Shown one piece after another: positions 16,190-24,594 of a stretch of 33,031 nucleotides of DNA. The DNA is from Mesorhizobium sp. (GTDB lineage: Bacteria > Pseudomonadota > Alphaproteobacteria > Rhizobiales > Rhizobiaceae): contig SAQR01000041.1 in NCBI GenBank assembly GCA_004020365.1, positions 1 to 33,031 of the forward strand, read 5' to 3'. Within the stretch, counting starts at the first letter, position 1. Each line of letters starts with the position of its first letter. A program made the translations under genes and the position numbers. Under the pieces are notes generated by a model. That model was given only the letters and a program-made list of their open reading frames with translations, had not been told where the DNA came from and did no database searches.

Positions 16190-17386
16190 TCACCGTTCCT
16201 CCGGCGGCTTGAGGTGCCGAAACTGCATCAGCAGCAGCAGATCGTAAGCGATCTTCAGTGCACCGCAGATGAGGAGGGGCCAAGCCCGGAACGAGGCAGC
16301 GAACAGAGCGCCCGCCAGCGCGGGACTGGCTGCGGCGGCCAGGCTGCGCGGGACCGATGTGAAGCTCGCGGCCGCCGCCCGCTCCGCTTCCGTGACAACG
16401 GCCATGACGTAAGATGAGCGCGTCGGGACGTCCATCTGCGAAAGCGCAGCGCGGACCAGCAGCAGGGCCAGTGTCAGAGGTAGCGTCGGCGCAAGCGCCG
16501 CCAGCATCAGGGCGATGCTGGACGGAATATGTGTGAACACCATCGTGTTGATGAGTCCGATGTGCCGAGACAGCCAAGCTGCAACGGGGAATGAGAACGC
16601 CGAAAGTAGGCCCGACCAAAAGAAGAAAAAGCCCGCTTCCGAGAGCGACAGGTCGAATTTTTCGAAAAGCCATAGAGCAAGCAGCGACTGGACGACAAAG
16701 CCGCCGGCGAAAGCATCAAGGCTAAAAAGTGCCGCAAGCTTGAAAACAATATTGCGCGAGGGCCCGAGCGCGGACGCGGTGCCGGCGTCCGACGTCGGAC
16801 GACGCCGCGGGATCCGCGCATAAAGGAGGCCCCCGAACAGGCCGAGCAATGCATAGAGCACGAACATCGCCTTGATACCGGTGAGTTGGTCGAGGCCGAC
16901 TGGCGCCAGGAGATCAGGGGTTGCCGAAGCGAGCGCGCCAACGGCGCCTGCGAGCGCACCCACAAGGCTGTAACGCGCGAACATCTTGGTCCGCGCGACG
17001 TCGGTGACCTCACGTGTGAGCGCGGCATGCTCCAAGGGCACGAAGACGCTGACGCTGCCGGCCGATGGGTTGATTGTGCCTGCGAACGCGATCACCAAAA
17101 GCAGCGCGTAGTCGTGGACCACAGCAAAGGCCGCACCCGTGGCGACCATCAGACTTGCGGCGGCAAGCAAGAGTTGGCGGTGATCGTACCGGGCGCCAAG
17201 GAGTCCGAAACCGATGGTCAAGAGCGCGGAACCGAGAAGCGATGCGGTCGCGATGACGCCGACCTGCAGAGGTGCAAAGCCTAATGCGAGGAGATAGACC
17301 GGCAACAGAACGGCCACGAAGCCGTCCCCCATATCGCGCAAGGCTCGAGCCGCAAAAAGGAAAGTCGCCGGGTGGATCCGCTGCAC
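16190..17386 (-). CDS. MFS transporter
   Basis: A 398-residue inner-membrane permease with twelve hydrophobic segments in two groups of six, separated by a charged loop (ARIPRRRPTSDAGTASALGP, about residues 190-210). The N-terminal half has the MFS motif A region: GLLGARYDHRQLLLAAAS between helices 2 and 3. The first helix, DMGDGFVAVLLPVYLLALGF, is typical of drug/H+ antiporter-like exporters. The substrate cannot be deduced. The start is a GTG at 17384-17386 with only a weak upstream GGCAGG; an internal ATG in RDMGDGF would cut into helix 1, so I keep the GTG. The gene has no close same-strand partner. Small-molecule efflux is the most likely role. Confidence 0.87.
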   Translation of the reverse strand: MQRIHPATFLFAARALRDMGDGFVAVLLPVYLLALGFAPLQVGVIATASLLGSALLTIGFGLLGARYDHRQLLLAAASLMVATGAAFAVVHDYALLLVIAFAGTINPSAGSVSVFVPLEHAALTREVTDVARTKMFARYSLVGALAGAVGALASATPDLLAPVGLDQLTGIKAMFVLYALLGLFGGLLYARIPRRRPTSDAGTASALGPSRNIVFKLAALFSLDAFAGGFVVQSLLALWLFEKFDLSLSEAGFFFFWSGLLSAFSFPVAAWLSRHIGLINTMVFTHIPSSIALMLAALAPTLPLTLALLLVRAALSQMDVPTRSSYVMAVVTEAERAAAASFTSVPRSLAAAASPALAGALFAASFRAWPLLICGALKIAYDLLLLMQFRHLKPPEER

Positions 17387-17886
17387 TGATCTAGCCTGCC
17401 CTCATCACCTGCGTCGGCACCACGGGCTTGGGGCAGCGTCGATCGACAGGGCTGGGAGATCATGACGGAGTCGCGTTAGACATTCCAGCGAGGCGAAGGC
17501 CATGCAGTTCGGGAAGTGGGTCAGAATCCCCGTGGTCTTGCTTTGGTAACGTCCAGGAAGGGGCGCATTGCCGCCCGCCAGCCTTGGGACCAAAGCGGAC
17601 GGGCGGCTTCTAATGTGAGATGTAAGTGAAGCAGACATTCAGCTCGGCGCAGGCTCGGTCCTAACCTGACCCGTTAACGACCTTCCTGACATCGCGCTGC
17701 AACGTCCGCACAGGGAGTGAATGCCGGCATTGCTGCGCAGTCGTGGAGCGACGAGCCACTAAATCACGATCTGCGAGCAGGTAACGATCGGCCAGCGCCG
17801 TGATCACTCGGGATCAGTTCGACTCGCCGCCGCGGGGGCAATGAGACCTTGGCATGCGACATGGCAGATACTGTGGGCTGGACAAA
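17387..17886. other. spacer without a supported gene
   Basis: About 500 bases between the GTG of the MFS gene and the stop of the DUF1127 gene. Short frames on both strands have no start signals or similarity. The transporter's promoter should lie at the left end. Nothing else is recognisable. Confidence 0.45.
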
Positions 17887-18105
17887 TCATGGGCCGGCCG
17901 CATTCCGCCCCGACCCGGAACTCGGATTGGGACGCTTTGACAAAGCGCACGTGATTTCGTCGCGTGAGATACCAATGTCGCTAAGAATGTCATCCGGTGA
18001 CCGGCTCAGCCCGTCCGTTATCATCCACATAGCTTTTCGCTCGGCGCGAAGGCGGAACCATCCGCGAATGTAGCCAATGATGCCATTGTGAAAACCTGTC
18101 CACAT
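17887..18105 (-). CDS. DUF1127 domain small protein
   Basis: A 72-residue protein (MWTGFHNGIIGYIRGWFRLR...). The middle matches the DUF1127 pattern of a basic amphipathic helix followed by LxxLxDxxLxDIGLSRxEI: here WFRLRAERKAMWMI, then DDILSDIGISRDEI. Some alphaproteobacterial DUF1127 proteins bind RNA or affect phosphate and stress physiology, but most are uncharacterised. The C-terminal tail (ALSKRPNPSSGSGRNAAGP) is longer than in minimal 45-residue members. The ATG at 18103-18105 is preferred because AAGGA lies 9 bases upstream; the ATG at 18112-18114 would abut the Shine-Dalgarno. The leader faces the heme-sensor operon, so a bidirectional regulatory region lies between them. Confidence 0.72.
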   Translation of the reverse strand: MWTGFHNGIIGYIRGWFRLRAERKAMWMITDGLSRSPDDILSDIGISRDEITCALSKRPNPSSGSGRNAAGP

Positions 18106-18728
18106 CGAAGTCATTCCTTAATCATCTGCTCGAACACACGGCACGGAACGGCACTGGCGGTATTCACCGCGAGAAGGACCGGTTACGTCGCATCTGACTC
18201 GTCTCAATTCCGAACTTATCGGTCTCGTCCGGCTGGACGCACCGCGGCGGCAGCGACTGCAACCGCGCCGGCGAGGGTTAAATGCTGATTGTTTTTCGTA
18301 ACATAGTTCTGTTTCCTTTCAGCGATGACGGTTCATCAAGCGATCAAGATCACATGCATAAGTTGTGCCGGCCGACAACATAAGGCCAGAACCATCATCT
18401 TCTTCTACAAACAATTGCTATGCTAAGTTTACGGTGCGTGAGGTCGCGCTCGAACACAACGAATATATATTTCAAAGCTAATTTTTTAGCTTTAGCAAGC
18501 TATATTTTAACGGCAAGCTTGACAAATCCACCGCTAACCTCTCGGTGCTCCACCCAGGGTGGTCAAGAGACGTTCGGCAAAAACGGGGTTTGCGGGCCAG
18601 GGTCGCTTCGGAGCGGACGGCGGATGCTTCGTTCCTTCTCTCACCGCTTGCGCATGGGCGTTTGTCGCTACGCTATCGGCCTGCGTCGTGCTATACTTTT
18701 TGTTTGGCTTCCTTCGACGGGAACGGAG
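18106..18728. promoter_or_regulatory. 623-base AT-rich regulatory spacer between DUF1127 and the heme-sensor operon
   Basis: The divergent spacer becomes markedly AT-rich at about 18280-18530 (for example AACGAATATATATTTCAAAG), unlike the GC-rich genes around it. It contains the 18474-18493 hairpin and a TTGACA at 18519 that lacks a convincing -10 at 17 bases. It should hold the promoters of both flanking transcription units. A 63-codon frame at 18559-18750 with one hydrophobic segment overlaps the sensor start but has no good ribosome binding site, so I do not call it. Confidence 0.5.
18474..18493 (+). promoter_or_regulatory. perfect 8-bp AT-rich hairpin upstream of the heme-sensor operon
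   Basis: AAAGCTAA-TTTT-TTAGCTTT is a perfect inverted repeat with a 4-base loop. It is followed directly by AGCAAGCTATATTTTAACGG. It may be an operator for a dimeric regulator or an RNA hairpin of the leader; the sequence alone does not decide. Confidence 0.4.
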
Positions 18729-19490
18729 ATGTTCGACCTGTCAACCTTGACGCGGAGAAGCATTGGCGTTGCTCTTGTCGGTTGCGCGTTCCTCGCGCCG
18801 GCTGCCATGGGAGCGGGAGATACTGAAGATGTCGCGATGGGAATCCGCCTTGCGGAATTGCTTCGCGCTGGGCGAAGCGTTGTCTCCAACTATCAGACAC
18901 TAATCAACGATCCCGCACGTGGCGACAAGCACCTCGACAGCGAGCGGTTTGTGAGCGAGGCCATCGCCGTTTACTCAAAAAACACCGGCCAGGACCCGTT
19001 TTCCGGCGAATTGACCAATCGCGACCGGCGTCTGCTTGAGGCCCAGATTGGGGCTATGCGGGAGGTGATGGACGAGCAGCAAGATGACATCAACCGCGCT
19101 GGGATCGGGTTCAAGGGCTTCGTGCCGGCCGTTTTCGCGCGTCTGTTGAATGAGAAATTCGCCGCCAGGGTTGGCAACGAAGCTCTGGTGCGCGTGACTG
19201 CGCCCGAGCAACTCGTGCGCAACCGCAAATCTCTCCCGGACGCTTGGGAAGCCAGCATCATCGTAAGCGTCTTTTCAGATCCGAAGAGAGCAAAGGGCGA
19301 AGCCTACACGGATGTGACCGAGGTGGAGGGACGCCCGGCATTTCGAATGCTCCTGCCCGAATACTATACGGAGTCGTGCCTTTCCTGCCACGGCGAGCCG
19401 AAGGGCGAGATCGACATAACTGGATATCCCAAGGAGGGCGGAAAAGCCGGCGATCTGGGGGGCGCAATCAGCATCGTCTTGTTCAAATGA
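18729..19490 (+). CDS. periplasmic c-type heme sensor protein (DUF3365 / Tll0287-like)
   Basis: A 253-residue exported protein. The N-terminus [29 protein letters not shown] is a Sec signal peptide with cleavage near residue 28-29. The mature part has the DUF3365/Tll0287-like layout: a long N-terminal helix ([19 protein letters not shown]), a central alpha/beta region ([20 protein letters not shown]), and a C-terminal heme c attachment motif CLSCH (Cys217, Cys220, His221). Domains of this family hold covalent heme in a PAS-like fold and are proposed redox or gas sensors. The stop overlaps the start of the histidine kinase gene (ATGA), so the kinase is the obvious partner. GGAG abuts the chosen ATG, which is tight, so initiation at a nearby codon is possible. 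Cytochrome c maturation would be needed. Confidence 0.85.
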   Translation: MFDLSTLTRRSIGVALVGCAFLAPAAMGAGDTEDVAMGIRLAELLRAGRSVVSNYQTLINDPARGDKHLDSERFVSEAIAVYSKNTGQDPFSGELTNRDRRLLEAQIGAMREVMDEQQDDINRAGIGFKGFVPAVFARLLNEKFAARVGNEALVRVTAPEQLVRNRKSLPDAWEASIIVSVFSDPKRAKGEAYTDVTEVEGRPAFRMLLPEYYTESCLSCHGEPKGEIDITGYPKEGGKAGDLGGAISIVLFK

Positions 19491-22219
19491 GCGTCCTGGA
19501 ACAGACACCCCACGAGGTGGAAGCCATACCGGCGCCGTCGAAATCCCTGGGACGTCGCCTTGCCAGTCTGCCGATCGCGGCCCGCGTAGCTGCACTGACA
19601 GCGGCCGGCCTCATCAGTCTCATCGTATCTTCCATCCTTCTCACGCAGGCGCTTTATCGCAGTGCCGACCGCACCGCAGACACTAAGGCATTGTTCGATC
19701 TCGCGGCGACTGCGGCTGCGGCGCACGTGACCTTTGGCGAATTGCGATACTGGCTCACCGATTTGTCGGTCAGCTTGCTAATGAACTCCCAGCGGAATGC
19801 CGAGCAGGCGCGTGAGCGACTGCTGGACCAACTGGACGGCCTTTCGAAATCATCCCCCGATGCAGTGAGGGAAATCCGTGTCGAGATCGATGACTACGTC
19901 AAAAGGGCACTAGAGGCGGCGGACAGCTATACTCAGGATAACCGCATCATTGGAAACGCTCTCCTGGCCGACGCGCGAACCCACAGCACGAATGTCGATG
20001 CCGCCCTTAACAAACTTGTCGAGCAAGTGAGCGCCGAGGCAGAAGCTGCTCGCAACGAGGCTGTAAGGCTAGCCCAGAAAACCGCGACGACTGCTGCCAT
20101 TCTGGTGGTCATCGTGCTGTTGATTGGGTCGCTTCTTACAATCCTTGTTCTTCGCTCGATCGTTGGCCCGTTGCGGCGGCTGAACCGGGTCATCGACGAA
20201 CTGACGCAAGGACACTACGATATTGAAATACCGATTGAGGGAGGCGACGAACTCGGCGCAATGTCGCGGACGCTTCGACTTTTTCGCGCGGGCGCGATTG
20301 AAAAGAAACGACTGGAAGACGAGGCGGAGCAGCAAAGACGGACGATCGCAGCGGCGCTTGAGGCAATTTCTGACGGATTTGTCCTATTCGATCCGCAGGA
20401 CAGGGTCATCCTGGCCAACAGCAAATTTTGCGAATTCTTCCCTGACCATGCGCGAGCTTCTCTTCCTGGGAAAAGCTTCCAAGAAATCTTGGAGCAACGC
20501 CTGGCGGGCGGGCAAGTCGAGCTTGCGGGCGCGTCGCCGGAGGAGTGGATTGCCCAGCGGTTACAAATCCACAAGGACCCGGCGGGCTTCGTCGGTGAGG
20601 ATCGCTTCGGCGACAGATGGGTTCGCGTAAGCAGGCGAAAAACGCCTGACGGCGGCGCGGTCGCCGTTTACACCGACATCACGGAATTGAAACAGAGACA
20701 AGACGAACTCGAGCGCGCCAAGAGCCGTGCTGAATCGACGAATGAAGCCAAGAGCCGCTTCGTCGCATCCGTCAGCCACGAACTGCGTACGCCGCTGAAC
20801 GCGATTATTGGCTACAGCGAGATGCTGATCGAAGATGCGAGCGACCAGCACATGGTGGAATTCGTCCCGGAACTGGAGAAGATCGCCGCGGCTGGTCGCC
20901 ATCTCCTGGCGCTCATCAACGACATCCTCGACTTGTCGAAGATCGAGGCGAACAAGATGGAAATTTTCTTGGAAACGTTCGACGTCGCCGATTTGATGCG
21001 CGACGTCCAGGCCACAGTCGCGCCTCTGATGGCGAAAAACCGAAACGGTTTCGCACTGGACCTCGAGGACGACCTCGGGCAAATGCATTCGGACCAGACG
21101 AAGTTGCGTCAGAACCTGTTTAACCTGCTCAGCAACGCCGCCAAGTTTACCGAAGGGGGTCGAGTAACACTCGCGGTGCGTCGCGACAGGCGACCAAACG
21201 GCGATTGGCTGATATTCAAAGTGTCCGACACCGGGATCGGGATGACGTCGGAGCAGCAGGAACGGCTCTTCGACGCTTTTACACAGGCGGACGCATCCAC
21301 CACTCGCAACTATGGCGGAACGGGGCTTGGCCTCAGCATAACCCGGAGTTTTAGCCGAATGATCGGAGGCGTTGTAAAGGTCGAGAGCGAACTCGGAAAA
21401 GGCTCGACCTTCACAATGGAGATTCCAGCCGAGTTCAAAACAGAATCTAGCGAGCAACACCCCTCCGAAGCTGTGCCGTTGCCGCCACGAGACAAGGCGG
21501 TTCTGATCATAGATGATGAACCAGCCGCCCGAACCGTCATCGCCAGCGCCTTGGCGGAGGCGGGACTGGCATCGTTCGAAGCAGCAAGCGGCGAGGAAGG
21601 AATAGCCGCTGCTCGAGCGCATCGCCCCGCGGCGATCATTCTCGACATCATCATGCCGCATCAGGACGGCTGGTCAGTGCTGCGATCTCTGAAGAACGAT
21701 AAGGAGCTTTGCGAGATTCCTGTGATCCTTGCGACGATACTTGCAGATCGCGAACTCGGCCTCTCACTCGGGGCGGTTGAATACCTGACGAAGCCGATCG
21801 ACACCGAGAAGCTGATTCAAACAATTGAGGCTTGCGGCGGTGGCAACCGCGATGTGCTTGTAATTGATGACGACCAAGCCTCCCGCGATTTCCTTCGGCG
21901 TATCCTGATCAAGAAGGATTGGCGGGTTCACGAGGCAAGCGACGGCGTGCGCGGCCTTGGCCTGATGAAACGGTTGTTGCCGCGCCTGGTGGTGCTTGAT
22001 CTGCTGATGCCCGAAATGGACGGGTTTCAGACATTGAGTGAGATGCAGCAGACGCCCGAACTGCAGAACATTCCGGTGGTCGTAGTTACCTCGAAAGATC
22101 TGTCGATGAACGAGCTCGAATGGCTCCGCGATAGGGCGGTTGCCGTTGTGACCAAGGGCGCGAACAGCAGGTCTCAATTGGTCAAGGCGCTCGAACGCCA
22201 GATTTCCGCGGCCGAGTAG
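19487..22219 (+). CDS. hybrid sensor histidine kinase (TM-HAMP-PAS-HisKA-HATPase-REC-REC)
   Basis: A 910-residue membrane kinase. Helix 1 is at about 31-57, a periplasmic helical sensor domain at 58-198, helix 2 at 201-224, HAMP at about 225-275, a PAS-like domain at 285-400 ([21 protein letters not shown]), HisKA with phospho-acceptor His431 ([20 protein letters not shown]), and HATPase with N-box Asn550, G1 DTGIG (581-585) and G2 GTGLGLS (611-617). Two receiver domains follow: REC1 with Asp720 and REC2 with Asp838, both with acidic pockets and conserved lysines. All catalytic residues are present. Its start overlaps the heme-sensor stop (ATGA), so the periplasmic sensor probably signals to the extracytoplasmic domain. 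Phosphoryl flow would be His431 to the RECs, then on to the downstream proteins. Confidence 0.92.
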   Translation: MSVLEQTPHEVEAIPAPSKSLGRRLASLPIAARVAALTAAGLISLIVSSILLTQALYRSADRTADTKALFDLAATAAAAHVTFGELRYWLTDLSVSLLMNSQRNAEQARERLLDQLDGLSKSSPDAVREIRVEIDDYVKRALEAADSYTQDNRIIGNALLADARTHSTNVDAALNKLVEQVSAEAEAARNEAVRLAQKTATTAAILVVIVLLIGSLLTILVLRSIVGPLRRLNRVIDELTQGHYDIEIPIEGGDELGAMSRTLRLFRAGAIEKKRLEDEAEQQRRTIAAALEAISDGFVLFDPQDRVILANSKFCEFFPDHARASLPGKSFQEILEQRLAGGQVELAGASPEEWIAQRLQIHKDPAGFVGEDRFGDRWVRVSRRKTPDGGAVAVYTDITELKQRQDELERAKSRAESTNEAKSRFVASVSHELRTPLNAIIGYSEMLIEDASDQHMVEFVPELEKIAAAGRHLLALINDILDLSKIEANKMEIFLETFDVADLMRDVQATVAPLMAKNRNGFALDLEDDLGQMHSDQTKLRQNLFNLLSNAAKFTEGGRVTLAVRRDRRPNGDWLIFKVSDTGIGMTSEQQERLFDAFTQADASTTRNYGGTGLGLSITRSFSRMIGGVVKVESELGKGSTFTMEIPAEFKTESSEQHPSEAVPLPPRDKAVLIIDDEPAARTVIASALAEAGLASFEAASGEEGIAAARAHRPAAIILDIIMPHQDGWSVLRSLKNDKELCEIPVILATILADRELGLSLGAVEYLTKPIDTEKLIQTIEACGGGNRDVLVIDDDQASRDFLRRILIKKDWRVHEASDGVRGLGLMKRLLPRLVVLDLLMPEMDGFQTLSEMQQTPELQNIPVVVVTSKDLSMNELEWLRDRAVAVVTKGANSRSQLVKALERQISAAE

Positions 22220-22268
22220 GCTGGCCTGGCATCTCAGTTCGTTGACCCATCGTTAGAAGAGGCCGAAG

Positions 22269-22640
22269 ATGACGAGAATCCTTCTGGTGGAAGACAACGA
22301 AATGAATCGCGACATGCTCTCGCGGCGGTTGTCGCGGCGTGGGTTCGAAGTGCTTATTGCGGAAAACGGACAATCCGGCGTGGAACTAACCATTTCGGAA
22401 AGGCCGGATCTGATCCTTATGGATATGAGCCTGCCCGTGATGGACGGATGGGAGGCGACACGGCGGATCAAGGCTGATCCGGCCACCTCGGGGATCCCCA
22501 TAATCGCGCTTTCTGCGCATGCTATGACCAGCGATCGGGAATTGGCGCTTGAGGCCGGCTGCGATGACTACGACAGCAAGCCGGTGGACCTGCCGAGGCT
22601 TGTCCAGAAAATCGAACAATTGCTTGCCGCAAATCCGTGA
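22269..22640 (+). CDS. single-domain response regulator (CheY/DivK-like)
   Basis: A 123-residue stand-alone receiver domain. The acidic pocket is VEDNEMN (Glu8, Asp9), the phospho-acceptor Asp52 lies in LILMDMSLPVMDGWEAT, the switch Ser/Thr is in PIIALSAHAM and the conserved lysine in DSKPVD. No output domain is attached, so like DivK or CheY it must act by protein contact, or as a phosphate shuttle or sink between the hybrid kinase and the next protein. It lies 49 bases after the kinase and 25 bases before the cyclase fusion on the same strand, clearly within the operon. GAAGAGG, at about 11 bases before the ATG, is the likely ribosome binding site. Confidence 0.92.
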   Translation: MTRILLVEDNEMNRDMLSRRLSRRGFEVLIAENGQSGVELTISERPDLILMDMSLPVMDGWEATRRIKADPATSGIPIIALSAHAMTSDRELALEAGCDDYDSKPVDLPRLVQKIEQLLAANP

Positions 22641-22641
22641 G

Positions 22642-22656
22642 CCGCCGAGTCGGCGG
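22642..22656 (+). promoter_or_regulatory. palindrome just before the cyclase-fusion ribosome binding site
   Basis: CCGCCGA-G-TCGGCGG is a perfect inverted repeat ending 3 bases before the GGAG Shine-Dalgarno region of the gene at 22666. As RNA it gives a 6-bp GC stem with a 3-base loop, which could limit ribosome access or end part of the transcripts after the response regulator. Confidence 0.4.
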
Positions 22657-22665
22657 ATTGGAGAC

Positions 22666-24228
22666 ATGACTGACAACGATTTCCAACGCCACGCAATAGC
22701 CGCCCATCTGGCGCAGACGCTTGCTGGACCAGCACGGGCAATCTTGGGATTTCAGGAACTGCTGCTAGAACAGGTGCAGAACCACAGTCTGGTGCATATC
22801 ACTCCAGATCTTGAGAGGGTCGGCGCCGCTGCCCGGCAATTGAACAGCCTCATCGACAGCTTGATCCATGGCAAAGCCGACTATCCGGACCATGCAGGGC
22901 GCGAGATCGAGGCGAAACTGCGCCACGATTTGCGAACACCACTCAACGCGATTATCGGCTACTCCGAAATGATCCTTGAAGAAGCCGAAGAATTGCACGA
23001 ACACGGATTGGACGAAGATGTCGGGGTGATGCTCGCGGCTGCGGCCGAGCTGTTGGCGCATGTCGATGCAATTGCCGGCCTATCGCGCGCCAGCGACAAC
23101 GAAGGGCTGTGGACGACGGATCAGGCAGAGATCGATGCAGCAGGGCTCGAAAGGGCGCTGGGCAAGACCGAGCGCGATGCATTCTCAGGACGCAACGGTA
23201 GAATACTTGTCGTCGACGACATCGGCAGTAACCGCGATCTTCTCTCGCGCCGCTTGCTGCACGACGGTCATCAGGTAGTCACTGCCGAGTCAGGCCTGTC
23301 CGCGCTGACCCGCCTTGCGGAATATGAATTCGACCTTGTTCTGTTGGACATACTGATGCCGGACATGAACGGCATCGAGGTGCTCTCGCGATTGAAAGCT
23401 GAGCGCCGGTGGCGGCACATCCCGGTCATTATGATATCGGGGCTGAACGAAGTCGACGCCGTGGTCCGCTGCATCGAGGCGGGAGCCGACGACTACTTGC
23501 TTAAACCGTTCAATCCGGTCCTGCTGCGCGCCCGGATCAACTCCAGTCTGGAGAAGAAGCGTTGGCGCGACCGCGAGCACCAGTATCTTCAGCGGATCGA
23601 GGCGGAAAAGCGGCGGGCCGACTCGCTTCTACATGCCGTCCTGCCCGGTCAAATCGTTGCGCGGCTGCAGGGGGGCGAGGAGATCATTGCGGACCGGTTC
23701 GAGGAAGTGACCATCCTTTTTGCCGATATTGTCGGATTCTCGCCTATCGCAGCGAAATTGCCGGCATCCGACCTTATCAAGCGCCTCGACCGGATGTTCA
23801 GCATGTTCGACGCGCTGGCGGAGAAGCATTCCGTGGAGAAGATCAAGACAATCGGAGACGCGTATATGGCCGCTTGTGGTCTTCCGGAGCCGGTAGCCGA
23901 TCACGCCGACAGGACCCTGGCGCTGGGAAAATCCATGCTGGACTCGTTGAGGCTCTTGGCGTCGGGCAGCGATAGTTTTCGCGTCCGAATCGGCGTACAC
24001 ACCGGACCGGTGATCGCCGGTCTGATCGGCCGACATCGGTTCGTCTATGATGTCTGGGGCGAAACCGTGAACATCGCCAGCCGACTCGAGTCCCAGGGCG
24101 TAGCCGACCGCATGCAAATCTCGGAGGCAACCAGGCGCGCTCTGCACGCCTCTTGGGAGCTAGAACCGCGCTGCACTGTGGAACTGAGAGGCGTCGGCAA
24201 GATGGAGACCTATCTCGTTCGACACTGA
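22666..24228 (+). CDS. HisKA-HisKA-REC-class III adenylate cyclase fusion
   Basis: A 520-residue soluble protein. Residues 75-140 are a HisKA-type dimerisation domain with intact acceptor His87 ([18 protein letters not shown]), but no HATPase domain follows. Residues 10-68 look like a degenerate tandem copy (QTLAGPARAILGFQELLLEQ), with Gln17 at the His position. A receiver domain (180-296) has Asp228 and Lys280. A coiled linker leads to a class III cyclase (345-500) with metal Asp354 and Asp398, adenine-specifying Lys394 and Asp462, and transition-state Asn469/Arg473. cAMP output controlled by phosphorylation is the natural reading: the HisKA-like part may serve as a phosphotransfer or dimerisation module fed by the upstream kinase. 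GGAG precedes the ATG by about 5 bases. It is last in the operon. Confidence 0.9.
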   Translation: MTDNDFQRHAIAAHLAQTLAGPARAILGFQELLLEQVQNHSLVHITPDLERVGAAARQLNSLIDSLIHGKADYPDHAGREIEAKLRHDLRTPLNAIIGYSEMILEEAEELHEHGLDEDVGVMLAAAAELLAHVDAIAGLSRASDNEGLWTTDQAEIDAAGLERALGKTERDAFSGRNGRILVVDDIGSNRDLLSRRLLHDGHQVVTAESGLSALTRLAEYEFDLVLLDILMPDMNGIEVLSRLKAERRWRHIPVIMISGLNEVDAVVRCIEAGADDYLLKPFNPVLLRARINSSLEKKRWRDREHQYLQRIEAEKRRADSLLHAVLPGQIVARLQGGEEIIADRFEEVTILFADIVGFSPIAAKLPASDLIKRLDRMFSMFDALAEKHSVEKIKTIGDAYMAACGLPEPVADHADRTLALGKSMLDSLRLLASGSDSFRVRIGVHTGPVIAGLIGRHRFVYDVWGETVNIASRLESQGVADRMQISEATRRALHASWELEPRCTVELRGVGKMETYLVRH

Positions 24229-24241
24229 TGTCTGATCCTCT

Positions 24242-24348
24242 TATGAGCACCTGACCGGGCGAGGTCCGGTATTGAACCTCCTGCAGGCACTGCTTCGAAG
24301 GAACAGCACGACCGCTGTGCGGCGCGCTGATGACTGGAGCGGGGCCGA
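24242..24348 (+). repeat. cyclase-associated repeat C, copy 2
   Basis: A second copy of the element at 14862, with four mismatches in 99 ungapped positions and one inserted G near the end. It starts 13 bases after the stop of the cyclase fusion. Its GC hairpin is weakened by the G-to-A and C-to-A differences. Both copies lie immediately downstream of a cyclase gene, in the same orientation. Confidence 0.85.
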
Positions 24349-24594
24349 ATGCTGACTGGCAGCTTCTGGCCTGTAAGGAAGATATCAGGCTCGGCCACAG
24401 GTCGCGAATTCCCCCCGTAAGTCGTGCGAGGTCACGGCGGACTTGCTTGAGCGGGGGAGATGGTCTTGCCGTGGCTGAGCGGCTCGCTCCGTACTCCAAA
24501 GGAGCATAGTCATCCGCTTCAACGGTGCTCATACCCTGCTTGTATGATATCTTTAGGGTTATCTTCCAGGCCAATGGCGGGCGACAGGCTTTCT
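24349..24594. other. spacer upstream of the second cyclase-TolB-TPR gene
   Basis: About 245 bases with no supported gene. It must contain the promoter and leader of the following gene. A TATGAT at 24543 could be a -10 element, but I see no matching -35 at normal spacing. In-frame ATGs at 24526, 24574 and 24595 compete as the start of the downstream gene. Confidence 0.4.

Noticed and set aside
18559-18750. 63-codon frame with one hydrophobic segment overlapping the heme-sensor start
   Set aside because: The GTG start has no convincing Shine-Dalgarno and codon positions show no bias; it remains a remote possibility for a small membrane protein.
23843-24574. 243-codon minus-strand frame across repeat C and the cyclase end
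   Set aside because: Antisense to a clear cyclase domain; similarity to a frame at 14760-15008 arises only because both cross repeat C.
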